The position numbers and the translations under genes were made by a program. Below are positions 42,904 through 52,408 of a stretch of 64,000 bases of DNA, piece by piece. Origin of the DNA: Thioclava electrotropha (lineage in GTDB: Bacteria > Pseudomonadota > Alphaproteobacteria > Rhodobacterales > Rhodobacteraceae). The notes under the pieces are model-generated. The model searched no databases and was not told where the DNA came from. It worked only from the letters and a program-made list of their open reading frames with translations. The number at the start of each line of letters is the position of its first letter. Within the stretch, counting starts at the first letter, position 1. The DNA is taken from positions 1,158,001-1,222,000 of the forward strand of contig NZ_CP053562.1 of assembly GCF_002085925.2 (NCBI RefSeq). The letters are read 5' to 3'.

Positions 42904-44186
42904 TGCAGCCGCTTGCCCGCGACCCATGTGCCCGCGATCGCGCGGTCGTCGCCCATCATGATCGTGGGGAAGATCGCCTCCCAGATATCCTCCGCCCGCG
43001 CCACGCGTTGCGAAATGGCAAGCGTCGAGGCGAGGTCGACGGCGATGAAATCCGCCTCCATCCCCGGGGCCAGCGCACCGATCTTGTCGCCCATCCGCAT
43101 CGACTGGGCCGAGCCTTGCGTGGCCAGCCACCAAAGCTGCGCGGGATGCAGCGGCTGATGCGTGAGCTGCCCGATCTCATAGGCGGCCGCCATCGTGCGC
43201 AGCATCGAAAAGCTCGACCCGCCGCCGGTATCGGTGGCCAGACCGATCTGCTGGCCTTCGGCCAGACGCGTCGGCCAGTCGAACAGGCCCGAGCCGATGA
43301 ACGTGTTCGAGGTCGGGCAATGGATTAGCGCCGCGCCGATCTCCTTGATCCGGTCGGCCTCGCGCGGCTCCAGATGGATCGCGTGGCCGTAAAGCGCGTT
43401 CTCGCCCAGCAGGCCATAGGTCTCGTAAGTGTCGAGATAGTCGCGCGCGGTGGGATATAGCTCGCGCACCCAGGCGATCTCGTCCACCTGCTCGCTCAGA
43501 TGGGTTTGCATCAGGCAATCGGGATGCTCCGCCCAGAGCGCGCCCAGGGCGCAAAGCTGATCCGCCGAAGAGGTGGGCGAGAAGCGCGGCGTGATGACGT
43601 AGCTCAGCCGGCCTGTCCCGTGCCATTTCTGCAAGAGGACGCGGCTGTCGTCATAGGCCGATTGCGGGGTGTCGCGCAAAGCTTCGGGGGCGTGGCGATC
43701 CATGCAGGTCTTGCCCGCCGCGGCGCGCATTCCGCGGGCCTTGGCGGCGGTGAAGAAGGCTTCGACGCTGGCGGGATGGATCGTGCAATAGCTGCACATC
43801 GACGTCGTGCCGTTCATCAGCGCCAGATCGAGATAGCGGGTCGCGATATCTTCGGCATGGGCGGGATCGGCGAAGGAAATCTCTTCGGGGAAAGTATAGG
43901 TGTTGAGCCAGTCGATCAGCCGCTTACCCCAGCTCGCGATGATCGCGGTTTGCGGGTAATGCACATGCGCATCGACGAACCCGGGCGACAGGAGATGGTC
44001 GCCATGATCGACGATCTCGGCTTGCGGATGGGCGTCGCGCAGATCGTCGGCCTCGCCCACGGCGGCGATCATACCGCCGTCGATCAGCATACCGCCGCGG
44101 CGCCGGTGCGAGACCGCCTCCGGCCCCTCGACAAGCGCGTCGCCACGGTATTCCAGAACCTGCCCAAGGTGCAGCTCAGCCATCAT
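42900..44186 (-). CDS. guaD: Guanine deaminase
   Basis: 428 residues from ATG 44186 (MMAELHL), preceded by GGAGAG; longer frames add a non-conserved leader. Metal-site motifs are SPGFVDAHVHYPQTAI, QTHLSEQVDEIAWV and HCPTSNTFIGSGLFDW with ATDTGGGSSFSMLRTM, matching GuaD. It converts guanine to xanthine. It begins 143 bp from mgtE, divergently, and is followed by the overlapping hydrolase gene. Confidence 0.94.
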   Translation of the reverse strand: MMAELHLGQVLEYRGDALVEGPEAVSHRRRGGMLIDGGMIAAVGEADDLRDAHPQAEIVDHGDHLLSPGFVDAHVHYPQTAIIASWGKRLIDWLNTYTFPEEISFADPAHAEDIATRYLDLALMNGTTSMCSYCTIHPASVEAFFTAAKARGMRAAAGKTCMDRHAPEALRDTPQSAYDDSRVLLQKWHGTGRLSYVITPRFSPTSSADQLCALGALWAEHPDCLMQTHLSEQVDEIAWVRELYPTARDYLDTYETYGLLGENALYGHAIHLEPREADRIKEIGAALIHCPTSNTFIGSGLFDWPTRLAEGQQIGLATDTGGGSSFSMLRTMAAAYEIGQLTHQPLHPAQLWWLATQGSAQSMRMGDKIGALAPGMEADFIAVDLASTLAISQRVARAEDIWEAIFPTIMMGDDRAIAGTWVAGKRLH

Positions 44187-44329
44187 TCTCTCCTGTCCGA
44201 CGCGCCATGCTAGGGCGGGGCGGGGCGAAGGTAAATCTCTGCCGTGGCGGCGCTTCTTTTTCGCCGCCGCCCCCCTGTCCATCTGCGAGAAAACAGCTAT
44301 GTTTCACGCGCGATCGGAATGGGGGCGAC

Positions 44330-45715
44330 ATGGCCGAAGCACTTGCCGAAGAGACAGAGCGCGAGGAAGAGGATTATCGGCTGAGCGGAGAGCTGGTCGA
44401 GGAAATTCTCGATGCCGTCGAGCAGGAAGATGCAGATCGCCTGAGCGAGCTGCTCGAGCCCTTGCACGCCGCCGATATCGCCGACCTTATCGAACAGGTC
44501 TCCGGCCATGAGCGGCGCGAGATTCTGCGGCTCTGGGGCCGCCAGATCGACGGCGAGATCCTGACCGAGATCGACGAGGGCATCCGCGAGGAGGTTCTCG
44601 CGAGCCTGCCGCCGGAAGTTCTGGCCGACGCTGTCCGCGAGCTTGATTCCGATGACGTCGTCGACCTGATCGAAGACCTCGAGGAGCCGCAGCAGGAGGC
44701 GATCCTCGGCGCGCTCGACGAGACCGACCGGGCCGCGGTCGAGAAATCGCTGGGCTATCCCGAATATTCCGCCGGTCGTTTGATGCAGCGCGAGGTCGTG
44801 ACCGCGCCCGAGCATTGGACGGTGGGCGAGACGATCGACTTCCTGCGCAAAGCCAAATGGCTGCCCGACCAGTTCTATCACGTGACTCTCGTCGATCCGG
44901 GCCACCACCCGGTCGGCAATGTCACTCTGGGACGCATCCTGTCCGCCCCGCGCGCCTCGAAGCTGATCGAGATTTGCGAGGAAGAGTTCCGCAAGATCTC
45001 GGCCTATCAGGACGAGGGCGACGTGGCCTATGCGTTCAACCAGTATCACCTGATCTCGGCCCCGGTCGTGGATGAAGACGACCGTTTGGTTGGCGTGATT
45101 ACCATCGATGACGCCATGTCGGTCCTCGACGAGGAACACGAGGAAGACATCCTCCGCCTCGCCGGTGTGGGCGACGAATCCGCGATCTCGGATACGGTGC
45201 TGGAAACAGTGCGTCAGCGCCTGCCGTGGCTCTTCATTAACCTCCTGACGGCCATTCTCGCCTCGGCGGTGATTTCGATCTTCGAGGGTACGATCCAGCA
45301 GCTTGTGGCGCTCGCTGTGCTGATGCCGATCGTGGCCTCGATGGGCGGCAATGCGGGCACGCAGACCCTGACCGTGGCGGTGCGCGCACTCGCCACGCGC
45401 GACCTGACCGACAGCAACGTCTGGCGGGTTGTGCGACGCGAAACCATCGTGGGGCTGCTCAACGGTCTGGCCTTCGCGGTGGTGATGGGGGCGGTGGCCG
45501 CCTTCTGGTTCTCGGGCGCACAGCTTGGTATCGTGATCGGGCTGGCGATGGTGATCAACCTCGTGGTGGCCGCCCTGTCGGGCATCCTGATCCCGCTCGC
45601 GCTGGAGAAGCTCGGCGCGGACCCGGCCTTGGCCTCGGGCACGTTCGTCACGACGATGACCGATGTGGTGGGCTTCTTCGCCTTCCTCGGGCTGGCCTCT
45701 GTGGTTCTGCTATGA
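44330..45715 (+). CDS. mgtE: Magnesium transporter MgtE
   Basis: 461 residues from ATG 44330. An N-terminal acidic helical domain (about 1-130, DVVDLIEDLEEPQQEAIL) and two CBS domains (about 135-265, ending VVDEDDRLVGVITIDDAMSVL) sense Mg2+. Then come five membrane helices with the pore signature MPIVASMGGNAGTQTLTV and TTMTDVVGFFAFLGL. Family members gate on cytosolic Mg2+. The next gene overlaps its stop by 4 nt. Confidence 0.96.
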   Translation: MAEALAEETEREEEDYRLSGELVEEILDAVEQEDADRLSELLEPLHAADIADLIEQVSGHERREILRLWGRQIDGEILTEIDEGIREEVLASLPPEVLADAVRELDSDDVVDLIEDLEEPQQEAILGALDETDRAAVEKSLGYPEYSAGRLMQREVVTAPEHWTVGETIDFLRKAKWLPDQFYHVTLVDPGHHPVGNVTLGRILSAPRASKLIEICEEEFRKISAYQDEGDVAYAFNQYHLISAPVVDEDDRLVGVITIDDAMSVLDEEHEEDILRLAGVGDESAISDTVLETVRQRLPWLFINLLTAILASAVISIFEGTIQQLVALAVLMPIVASMGGNAGTQTLTVAVRALATRDLTDSNVWRVVRRETIVGLLNGLAFAVVMGAVAAFWFSGAQLGIVIGLAMVINLVVAALSGILIPLALEKLGADPALASGTFVTTMTDVVGFFAFLGLASVVLL

Positions 45716-46248
45716 GCAAGGATCTCGCGCGCAAGGATGCTTTCGCGGCGCGTAAGGCGGCCCATGCGGCCGATGATGGCGCGGTGACCCGTGCGCTGAC
45801 GGCGGCGCTGGAGCCCTTCGCGGGCAAGGTGCTGGCGGGCTATTGGCCGATCCGCACCGAGCCCGATCCGCGCCCGGCGATGGTGGCCCATGGCGGGCCG
45901 CTCTGTCTGCCGGTGGTGGTCGCGGAGGCGCAGCCTCTGGTCTTTCACCGCTGGACGCCCGAGACCGAGATGATCGCGGGCGCTTTCGGGGCGCATATCC
46001 CGGCGGAAGGCGAAGAGATCACGCCCGAGGTGCTGATCGTGCCGCTACTGGCTTTCGACGCGAAGGGCTATCGGCTGGGCTATGGCGGCGGCTTTTACGA
46101 CCGCACGCTGGAGGGGCTGCGCGCCCGCGGCCCCGTCACGGCGATCGGCTTTGCGTTTGCCGCGCAGGAAGTGCCGGAAGTGCCCACCGAGCCGACCGAT
46201 CAGCCGCTCGACATGATCGTGACCGAGGCGGGCATCCTACATCTTTGA
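45712..46248 (+). CDS. 5-formyltetrahydrofolate cyclo-ligase
   Basis: 178 residues. VLAGYWPIRTEPDPRP, then LIVPLLAFDAKGYRLGYGGGFYDRTLE is the family signature with ATP-binding basic residues nearby. It turns 5-formyl-THF to 5,10-methenyl-THF with ATP. Its ATG overlaps the mgtE stop (ATGA). Its stop is immediately next to that of convergent purU, another formyl-folate enzyme, which suggests a functional pairing. Confidence 0.93.
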   Translation: MSKDLARKDAFAARKAAHAADDGAVTRALTAALEPFAGKVLAGYWPIRTEPDPRPAMVAHGGPLCLPVVVAEAQPLVFHRWTPETEMIAGAFGAHIPAEGEEITPEVLIVPLLAFDAKGYRLGYGGGFYDRTLEGLRARGPVTAIGFAFAAQEVPEVPTEPTDQPLDMIVTEAGILHL

Positions 46249-47145
46249 TCAGCCCATCCGCTCGGAGGCGTAGGCACCGGGCGAAGCCGGGAAGACCACC
46301 GTCTTGCTGTCGTTCAGGAAGACCCGGTGCTGCACATGGGCGTGGATCGCGCGCGACAGCACCTGCGCCTCGACGTCACGGCCCAGCGAGACGTAATCCG
46401 ACGGGCTTTGCGCATGGGTGACGCGCACGGTATCCTGCTCGATGATCGGGCCTTCGTCGAGATCGGCGGTCACGTAATGCGAGGTCGCCCCGATCAGCTT
46501 CACACCACGCTCGTAAGCCTGCTTGTAGGGGTTCGCACCCTTGAAGCTCGGCAGGAAGGAGTGGTGGATGTTGATGATCCGGCCCGACATCTTCTGGCAC
46601 AGCGCATCCGACAGGATCTGCATGTAGCGCGCGAGCACGATCAGTTCCGCGCCCGATTCATCGACGACGTCCAGAAGACGCTTCTCGGCCTCGGGCTTGT
46701 TCTCTTTCGTCACCTTGATGTGGTGGAAGGGCAGGTCATGGTTCACGACGACCTTCTGATAGGTCATGTGGTTCGACACCACGCCCACGATCTCGATCGG
46801 CAGCGCACCGATGCGCCAGCGGTAGAGAAGGTCGTTCAGGCAGTGGCCGAAATTCGACACCATCACCAGAACCTTCATCTTCTCGCGGGAGTCGCGGACC
46901 GCCCAGTCCATCTCGAAATCCTTGGCGACCGGCTCGAACGCGGCGCGGATCGCCTCGGCATCCTTGCCCTTCTCGGAGACGAAGCTGACGCGCATGAAGA
47001 ACTGGCCCGTCTTCGGGTCGTCATACTGATGCGAGTCGGTGATGTTGCAGCCCTGATCGGCCAACACGTTCGCGATCCCCGCGACGATCCCCCGCGTGGA
47101 GGGGCAGGCAACGGTAAGAACGTAAGCGTCGGCAGTCTGGGTCAT
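46249..47145 (-). CDS. purU: Formyltetrahydrofolate deformylase
   Basis: 298 residues. The N-terminal 85 residues are an ACT domain (YVLTVACPSTRGIVAGIANVLA); the C-terminal formyltransferase-like domain has VMVSNFGHCLNDLLYRW, IVLARYMQILSD, NIHHSFLPSFKGANPYKQA and GATSHYVTADLDEGPIIEQD. PurU hydrolyses 10-formyl-THF to formate and THF, balancing C1 pools, which fits the nearby gcv and folate genes. The stop lies directly against the cyclo-ligase stop. Confidence 0.95.
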   Translation of the reverse strand: MTQTADAYVLTVACPSTRGIVAGIANVLADQGCNITDSHQYDDPKTGQFFMRVSFVSEKGKDAEAIRAAFEPVAKDFEMDWAVRDSREKMKVLVMVSNFGHCLNDLLYRWRIGALPIEIVGVVSNHMTYQKVVVNHDLPFHHIKVTKENKPEAEKRLLDVVDESGAELIVLARYMQILSDALCQKMSGRIINIHHSFLPSFKGANPYKQAYERGVKLIGATSHYVTADLDEGPIIEQDTVRVTHAQSPSDYVSLGRDVEAQVLSRAIHAHVQHRVFLNDSKTVVFPASPGAYASERMG

Positions 47146-47289
47146 GTCGCATCCCTTTTGATCTTTCGCCCGGTTTCCTAGCGCGCCGGGGGTGGGGACA
47201 CAATCACCCCGACTCCGGGGAGGAGCGCGGGAGAAAGCGACGGCGTTGCGGTGAAAAGCGGCATCGCGTCGGGGGCGCGGCGCGCGGCC

Positions 47290-48240
47290 TCAGGCCGCCG
47301 CGTTTTCGGGCTGCGTGCCGCGCAGGGATTCGATTTCCAGGAAAACGCTCGAAACCTCGGGATGGGCCTCATGGATTTTCTTCTGCACAGCCTCCACCGC
47401 GTGGAAGATCGCTTCGGGCGAGAGGCCGTTCCTCATCTTCAGCTCTATATTCACCAGTACCTGATCGGGCGCGAAATGCATCGTCAGGAGGCGTTTGACC
47501 TCCGCGACCTCGTCGAAACCGGTCGCGATCTCGCGGATCGATTTGCGCACGTCGCGGTCCGCGGCCTCGCCCATGATCAGCGCGCGGGTCTCGTAGACGA
47601 GGATGATCGCCACGACGATCAGGATGAGCCCGATGACGATGGAGGCAGCCCCGTCGAAGAAGGGGTTTTCAAACGTCACCGAGAGATAGACGCCAAGTGC
47701 GGCCGCGAGGATGCCCAGAAGGGCCGCGCTGTCCTCGGCGACGACGACGAAGATCGACGGGTCCTTGGAGCGGCGGAAGGCCTTGAAATAGCCTTCGCCC
47801 GGTTTGCGCTGCTTCAGAAGCTGACGGATCGCGATGACCCAGGACGTGCCTTCGGCGAGGAAAGCCACGAGCAGCACGCCGTAATTCCAGATCGGCTTTT
47901 CGATCGGCTCGGGGTTCTGGATATGGACGATGCCCTCATAGATCGAGAGCCCGCCGCCGATCGCAAACAGCAGCATCGCGACGACGAGCGACCAGAAATA
48001 CAGCTCCTTGCCATAGCCGAACGGGTGTTTCTCGTCCGGTTCCTTCTTGCTGCGCTTGTGGCCCAGCAACAGCAGCCCCTCATTGCCGGTATCGACCACC
48101 GAGTGGAACGCCTCCGCCAGCATGGATGAGCTACCCGTGAAGGCCGCGGCTATGAATTTCGCGATGGCGATCAGGAGGTTCGCCGCGAGCGCCCCATAGA
48201 CGGCAATCGGCTTTTCTTCGGAGGCTTGGGCTTCGGCCAT
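47290..48240 (-). CDS. Cation diffusion facilitator (CDF) transporter
   Basis: 316 residues. Six transmembrane helices; the metal-site helix contains SSSMLAEAFHSVVDTGNEGLLLLG, with HSVVD as the CDF H-xxx-D pair. A cytoplasmic C-terminal domain (about 210-310, KRLLTMHFAPDQVLVNIELKM) is typical. The KRSKKEPDEKHPFGYGKELYFWSLV stretch after helix 2 matches the family. It likely exports Zn2+ or another divalent cation; specificity is not readable. A single gene. Confidence 0.9.
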   Translation of the reverse strand: MAEAQASEEKPIAVYGALAANLLIAIAKFIAAAFTGSSSMLAEAFHSVVDTGNEGLLLLGHKRSKKEPDEKHPFGYGKELYFWSLVVAMLLFAIGGGLSIYEGIVHIQNPEPIEKPIWNYGVLLVAFLAEGTSWVIAIRQLLKQRKPGEGYFKAFRRSKDPSIFVVVAEDSAALLGILAAALGVYLSVTFENPFFDGAASIVIGLILIVVAIILVYETRALIMGEAADRDVRKSIREIATGFDEVAEVKRLLTMHFAPDQVLVNIELKMRNGLSPEAIFHAVEAVQKKIHEAHPEVSSVFLEIESLRGTQPENAAA

Positions 48241-48356
48241 GGCTGGGATCCTGCATCGGGGCGCGCGACGGGGAGGAACGACCGTGCGCCGGTGTCGTGA
48301 TGCAGGGGTAACATGGGCGGGGGCAGGGCGGTTCCGTGAGGCCGGTGCGGCAGGGC

Positions 48357-49117
48357 TCAGCCGTTGCAGTTCAGCGCTTTCGCGAAACCGCCGGGCGAGG
48401 TGTCGGTGCCGAGGCGTGTCCATGCCACGGTTTGTCTGGGCGTGACGGAGAGCGACAGCAACGCGGACCAGTCGAAACTGGCGACGATCATCTCGGGACC
48501 AGCGCCGCAATCGCGCAATCCTCCAAGGATCGCGTCAGAGCCGAAACGGTGATTGGTGAACTTGCCGCCCGCGAAGGTCGGGTGCAAAGCGCCGTCGCGA
48601 TACTCGAAAAGGCGCAGCACGCCCAACCGATGCGGCGCGTCGATCAGCGCGATGTCACGATGCCCGTTGTCATTGAAATCCGCGACGCCGATGGGCGCGA
48701 GCCAATGGTTCGGCTCTCCCACGAAATCGGTCGCGGCGAGGAATTCCGGCTTGCCCGATTTCACCGTGAGCACCAGAAGCCGCGATCCGAATTTCAGATG
48801 AGATTGCACCACGATCACCTCGTCGATGCCGTCACCGTCGAGATCGCTCAGGCGCGGGCTCGTGTCCTCGTAGACCATGTCGGGGTCGAGGCGCAGGTCA
48901 TAGGTCAGGGTGCTGTGGCCCGAGAACAGCCCCTTGGGGCTGCCCGCCTTGCGGGTCACGTCGATCTGGAGATTTGCGAATTCATGATCGGGGCCGAGCG
49001 CGCCGTGACCATAGCGATCTGTAGGCTCGATGAAACGCGCGGCGACCGACATCTCGGCCCGCGCGGGCAGGGCGGCAGCGGTGACCAGCGCGAAGGCGAG
49101 GGCCACCGCGCGGCGCA

Positions 49118-49118
<1 letters not shown>
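48357..49118 (-). CDS. Secreted FG-GAP/VCBS-repeat-like protein
   Basis: 253 residues starting at MRRAVALAFALV (signal peptide ending ARA). The mature chain has LSDLDGDGIDEVIVVQS and ADFNDNGHRDIALI, two FG-GAP/VCBS-like calcium loops with DxDxDG and DFNDNGxxD. These are parts of a beta-propeller. The ending GGFAKALNCNG has a late cysteine. Function unknown, likely periplasmic. Its ATG shares a base with the ferredoxin stop (TGATG), so the two are translated together. Confidence 0.82.
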
Positions 49119-50172
<1,054 letters not shown>

Positions 50173-50282
50173 GGCCGTCCGCGCCCGCCATCGCATCGCC
50201 GCACAGACCTTTGCGCAGGCGGCGGGGTTGTGCCCACGGGGGGAACGGTCTCTAACCGGGGACCAAGGGATCAGGGGGCATC

Positions 50283-51521
50283 ATGCAAAAGCTTTTCGGC
50301 AGCAACCTGCGCTTCATGCGCGACAATGCCCGCTGGCTCGGCGCGGGGTTTCTGCTGACGCTGTTCTCCTCCTTCGGGCAGACCTTCTTCATCGGCCTGT
50401 CGGGCAATGACATCCGGGCGACTTTCGGCCTGTCGGGCGGCACCTTCGGGGCGCTCTACATGGTGGCGACGCTGGCCTCGGCCTCGACGTTGCCCTTCCT
50501 CGGGCGCACGCTCGACCTGATGCCCGGCTGGAAGGTCGTGCGTTTTACCATCCCACTGCTGGCGCTGGCCTGCATCGGGATCACGCTCGCGCCGAACCTG
50601 ATCTTCCTGACGCTCGCGATCTACATGCTGCGGCTCTTCGGGCAGGGCATGATGACCGAGATCGCCTTTACCGAGATCGGCCGCTGGTTCGTCGCGAGCC
50701 GCGGCAAGGCGATGTCGCTGATCGTGCCGGGCCAGCCTTTCGGCTCTGCGGTGCTGCCGGTTCTGGTGGTGCTGATCGCGCAGGCGAGCGGCAATTGGCA
50801 TCTCGCGTGGTGGCTCTCGGCCGGGGTGCTGGTCTTGATCGCCTGGCCGCTCCTGATGCGGCTGATGCAGGTCGAGCGGGTGCCCAACGCGACCGAGGTG
50901 CAATCGAGCGCCTCTGGCACCGCGCGCGACTGGACCCGTGCGGAGGTGATCCGTGATCCGGTCCTCTATATGCTGCTGGCGGGGCTGCTCGCGCCGCCCT
51001 TCATCGGCACGGTGATCTTCTTCCACCAAGGCTACCTGACTGAGCTGCGCGGCTACTCCCCGCTTGCCTTCGCGGCGGCCTTCCCGGTGATGTCCCTCGC
51101 GACCGTGGGCTTCGGCTTCGTCTGCGGCGGGCTGATCGACCGGTTCGGGGCGCTGCGCCTGCTGCCCTTCGTGCTGGCACCGCTGACGCTTGCCTCGCTG
51201 ACGGTCGCCTTGGTCACGCCGGTCTGGGGCGTCTATGCCTTCATGGCGCTGCTTGGCATGTCGAACGGGTTTTCCGGCACGCTGATGGGCGCGCTCTGGC
51301 CCGAGGTCTACGGGGTGAAAAACCTCGGCGGCATCCGCGCGATCATCGTGGCCTCGATGGTGCTCTCGACCGCCGTGGGGCCGGGGATCACGGGCGTGCT
51401 GATCGATATGGGGGTGGAGCTGCCGACCCAGATGCTGGGCATGGCGGTCTGGTGCGTGATCGCCGCCGGGAGCCTGACGATCGCCTCGCGCCGGGTGCGG
51501 GCGCGCGAAGCGGCGCAATGA
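50283..51521 (+). CDS. Major facilitator superfamily transporter
   Basis: 412 residues, twelve predicted helices. The TLASASTLPFLGRTLDLMPGW loop after helix 2 and IGRWFVASRGKAMSLIVPGQPFG after helix 4 are MFS-like; GGLIDRFGALRLLPFVLAPL in the second half repeats the pattern. The substrate is not readable. It ends at TGA 51521 and is followed at once by a GGCGCCCCGGGG hairpin that begins the left arm of the inverted repeat around the nucleotidyltransferase cassette. Confidence 0.88.
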   Translation: MQKLFGSNLRFMRDNARWLGAGFLLTLFSSFGQTFFIGLSGNDIRATFGLSGGTFGALYMVATLASASTLPFLGRTLDLMPGWKVVRFTIPLLALACIGITLAPNLIFLTLAIYMLRLFGQGMMTEIAFTEIGRWFVASRGKAMSLIVPGQPFGSAVLPVLVVLIAQASGNWHLAWWLSAGVLVLIAWPLLMRLMQVERVPNATEVQSSASGTARDWTRAEVIRDPVLYMLLAGLLAPPFIGTVIFFHQGYLTELRGYSPLAFAAAFPVMSLATVGFGFVCGGLIDRFGALRLLPFVLAPLTLASLTVALVTPVWGVYAFMALLGMSNGFSGTLMGALWPEVYGVKNLGGIRAIIVASMVLSTAVGPGITGVLIDMGVELPTQMLGMAVWCVIAAGSLTIASRRVRAREAAQ

Positions 51522-51570
51522 AACAGGCGCCCCGGGGGGCTGCCCTTTGCAGTAACTGGTGCAGCGTGGG
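51522..51570. repeat. Left arm of ~48-bp inverted repeat (with terminator hairpin)
   Basis: Reads AACAGGCGCCCC, a G-rich strand, then CTTTGCAGTAACTGGTGCAG and CGTGG. The complement of 52340-52386 carries the same order: AAAAGGCGCCCC, ACGGGGCGCC, TTTTGCAGTAAATGGTGC, GCGTG. I count about 37 matching positions with a few gaps. The GGCGCCCC..GGGGxxGCC hairpin would also end the MFS transcript. Confidence 0.75.
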
Positions 51571-51651
51571 GCCGGACGCCTTGTAGGCGCAACGCATGTC
51601 GATCAGCAGCTCCCGACAAGAACTTCGGGAGCTGTCTGCGGCGGATGTCGG

Positions 51652-52209
51652 CTAGGCGGACATCTCTACTACCCGCACCAGTGGCCATCGTTCCAGCCAG
51701 CCTTTGCTCTGTACTCTGGTCCGGAAGGCTTCGCGCTTATGTGGCAAGCTCGATGCTGGGCGCAAAATCATCGAACAGAGGTCGTTGAGCGTGAAGGGTG
51801 CAAGGATCCGGCAATCTGAGCCCGACCTTTGGGCCGCGACTGCCGTGGCCGTTTCTGGCCAGTAGCGCATTGCATCTGCCACTGAACAATATGGTGAATC
51901 TCCGTTTCGCAGGTGCATTCTCGCCTGGTTTTTCACGGACCATTGGTACTCCGGCGCTGCTTGCCGAAGCCAATTCTCAAAAGCTTCGTCCGACGCTGGA
52001 TCGAGGTTCTTATCGTCGAAGTAGAGAACGTCTGTGTCCTCATCTCTGCAATCCGAAGCCCGACCGTGAAGGGCGTCCCACACGAAGTTTCGGACAAAGC
52101 CCGCACCGATGCTTCCCTGACGCAGATTGAGTGATTCAACCAACTCAAGAATCTCCCATCGCTGCCGGTTTTCGCGCAGCAGAGAAGCGATGTCGTAGGA
52201 CTGAAGCAC
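51652..52209 (-). CDS. Nucleotidyltransferase-family protein (DUF925/COG3575-like)
   Basis: About 185 residues from a GTG at 52209; another in-frame GTG at 52236 would add nine residues. The core pattern is IGAGFVRNFVWDALHGRAS, then DTDVLYFDDKNLDPASDE, WSVKNQARMHLRNGDSPY and WPETATAVAAQRSG, followed by LAPFTLNDLCSMILRP and the late KGWLERWPLVRV. These match the uncharacterised nucleotidyltransferase family, whose target is not known. GC content looks lower than in the neighbours. The gene is alone between the two arms of an inverted repeat, so it may have been inserted as a unit. Confidence 0.85.
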   Translation of the reverse strand: MLQSYDIASLLRENRQRWEILELVESLNLRQGSIGAGFVRNFVWDALHGRASDCRDEDTDVLYFDDKNLDPASDEAFENWLRQAAPEYQWSVKNQARMHLRNGDSPYCSVADAMRYWPETATAVAAQRSGSDCRILAPFTLNDLCSMILRPASSLPHKREAFRTRVQSKGWLERWPLVRVVEMSA

Positions 52210-52301
52210 TGATGCCCTCGCGGTATTCCGGCCCACTCAGCCAAGTTAGGCGAAGATTGATGTCGCTCCAACCTTCGCAACAGGAAGCAATGTCCGCAGT
52301 A

Positions 52302-52330
52302 GGCTCGAAGCGGCCATTGCGCTTCGAGCC
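52302..52330. other. Perfect 11-bp inverted repeat, GGCTCGAAGCG...CGCTTCGAGCC
   Basis: Lies inside the cassette, beyond the nucleotidyltransferase start and before the right arm. The loop is seven bases. On either strand no U-run follows, so it is not a typical terminator; it could be a leftover recombination or replication hairpin. Confidence 0.55.
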
Positions 52331-52339
52331 TTCAAGGTT

Positions 52340-52386
52340 CTCACGCGCACCATTTACTGCAAAAGGCGCCCCGTGGGGCGCCTTTT
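52340..52386. repeat. Right arm of ~48-bp inverted repeat, containing the degQ terminator
   Basis: CACGCGCACCATTTACTGCA then AAAGGCGCCCC-GTG-GGGCGCCTTTT. The last part is a symmetrical terminator hairpin serving degQ on the minus strand (stop at 52409), followed by TTTTGCAG on that strand. The arm mirrors 51522-51570. Confidence 0.8.
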
Positions 52387-52408
52387 CTATCGTTTTGAAC
52401 GGTGCGGA

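Noticed and set aside
50260..51520. Minus-strand 415-codon frame opposite the MFS gene
   Set aside because: Antisense shadow, His/Arg/Gln-rich with no domain.
52340..52370. tRNA-like 3' end (TTCAAGG...ACGCGCACCA) beside the cassette
   Set aside because: The T-stem does not pair with a proper 7-nt loop and there is no D-arm or anticodon arm; an attachment-site origin remains possible but is not supported.
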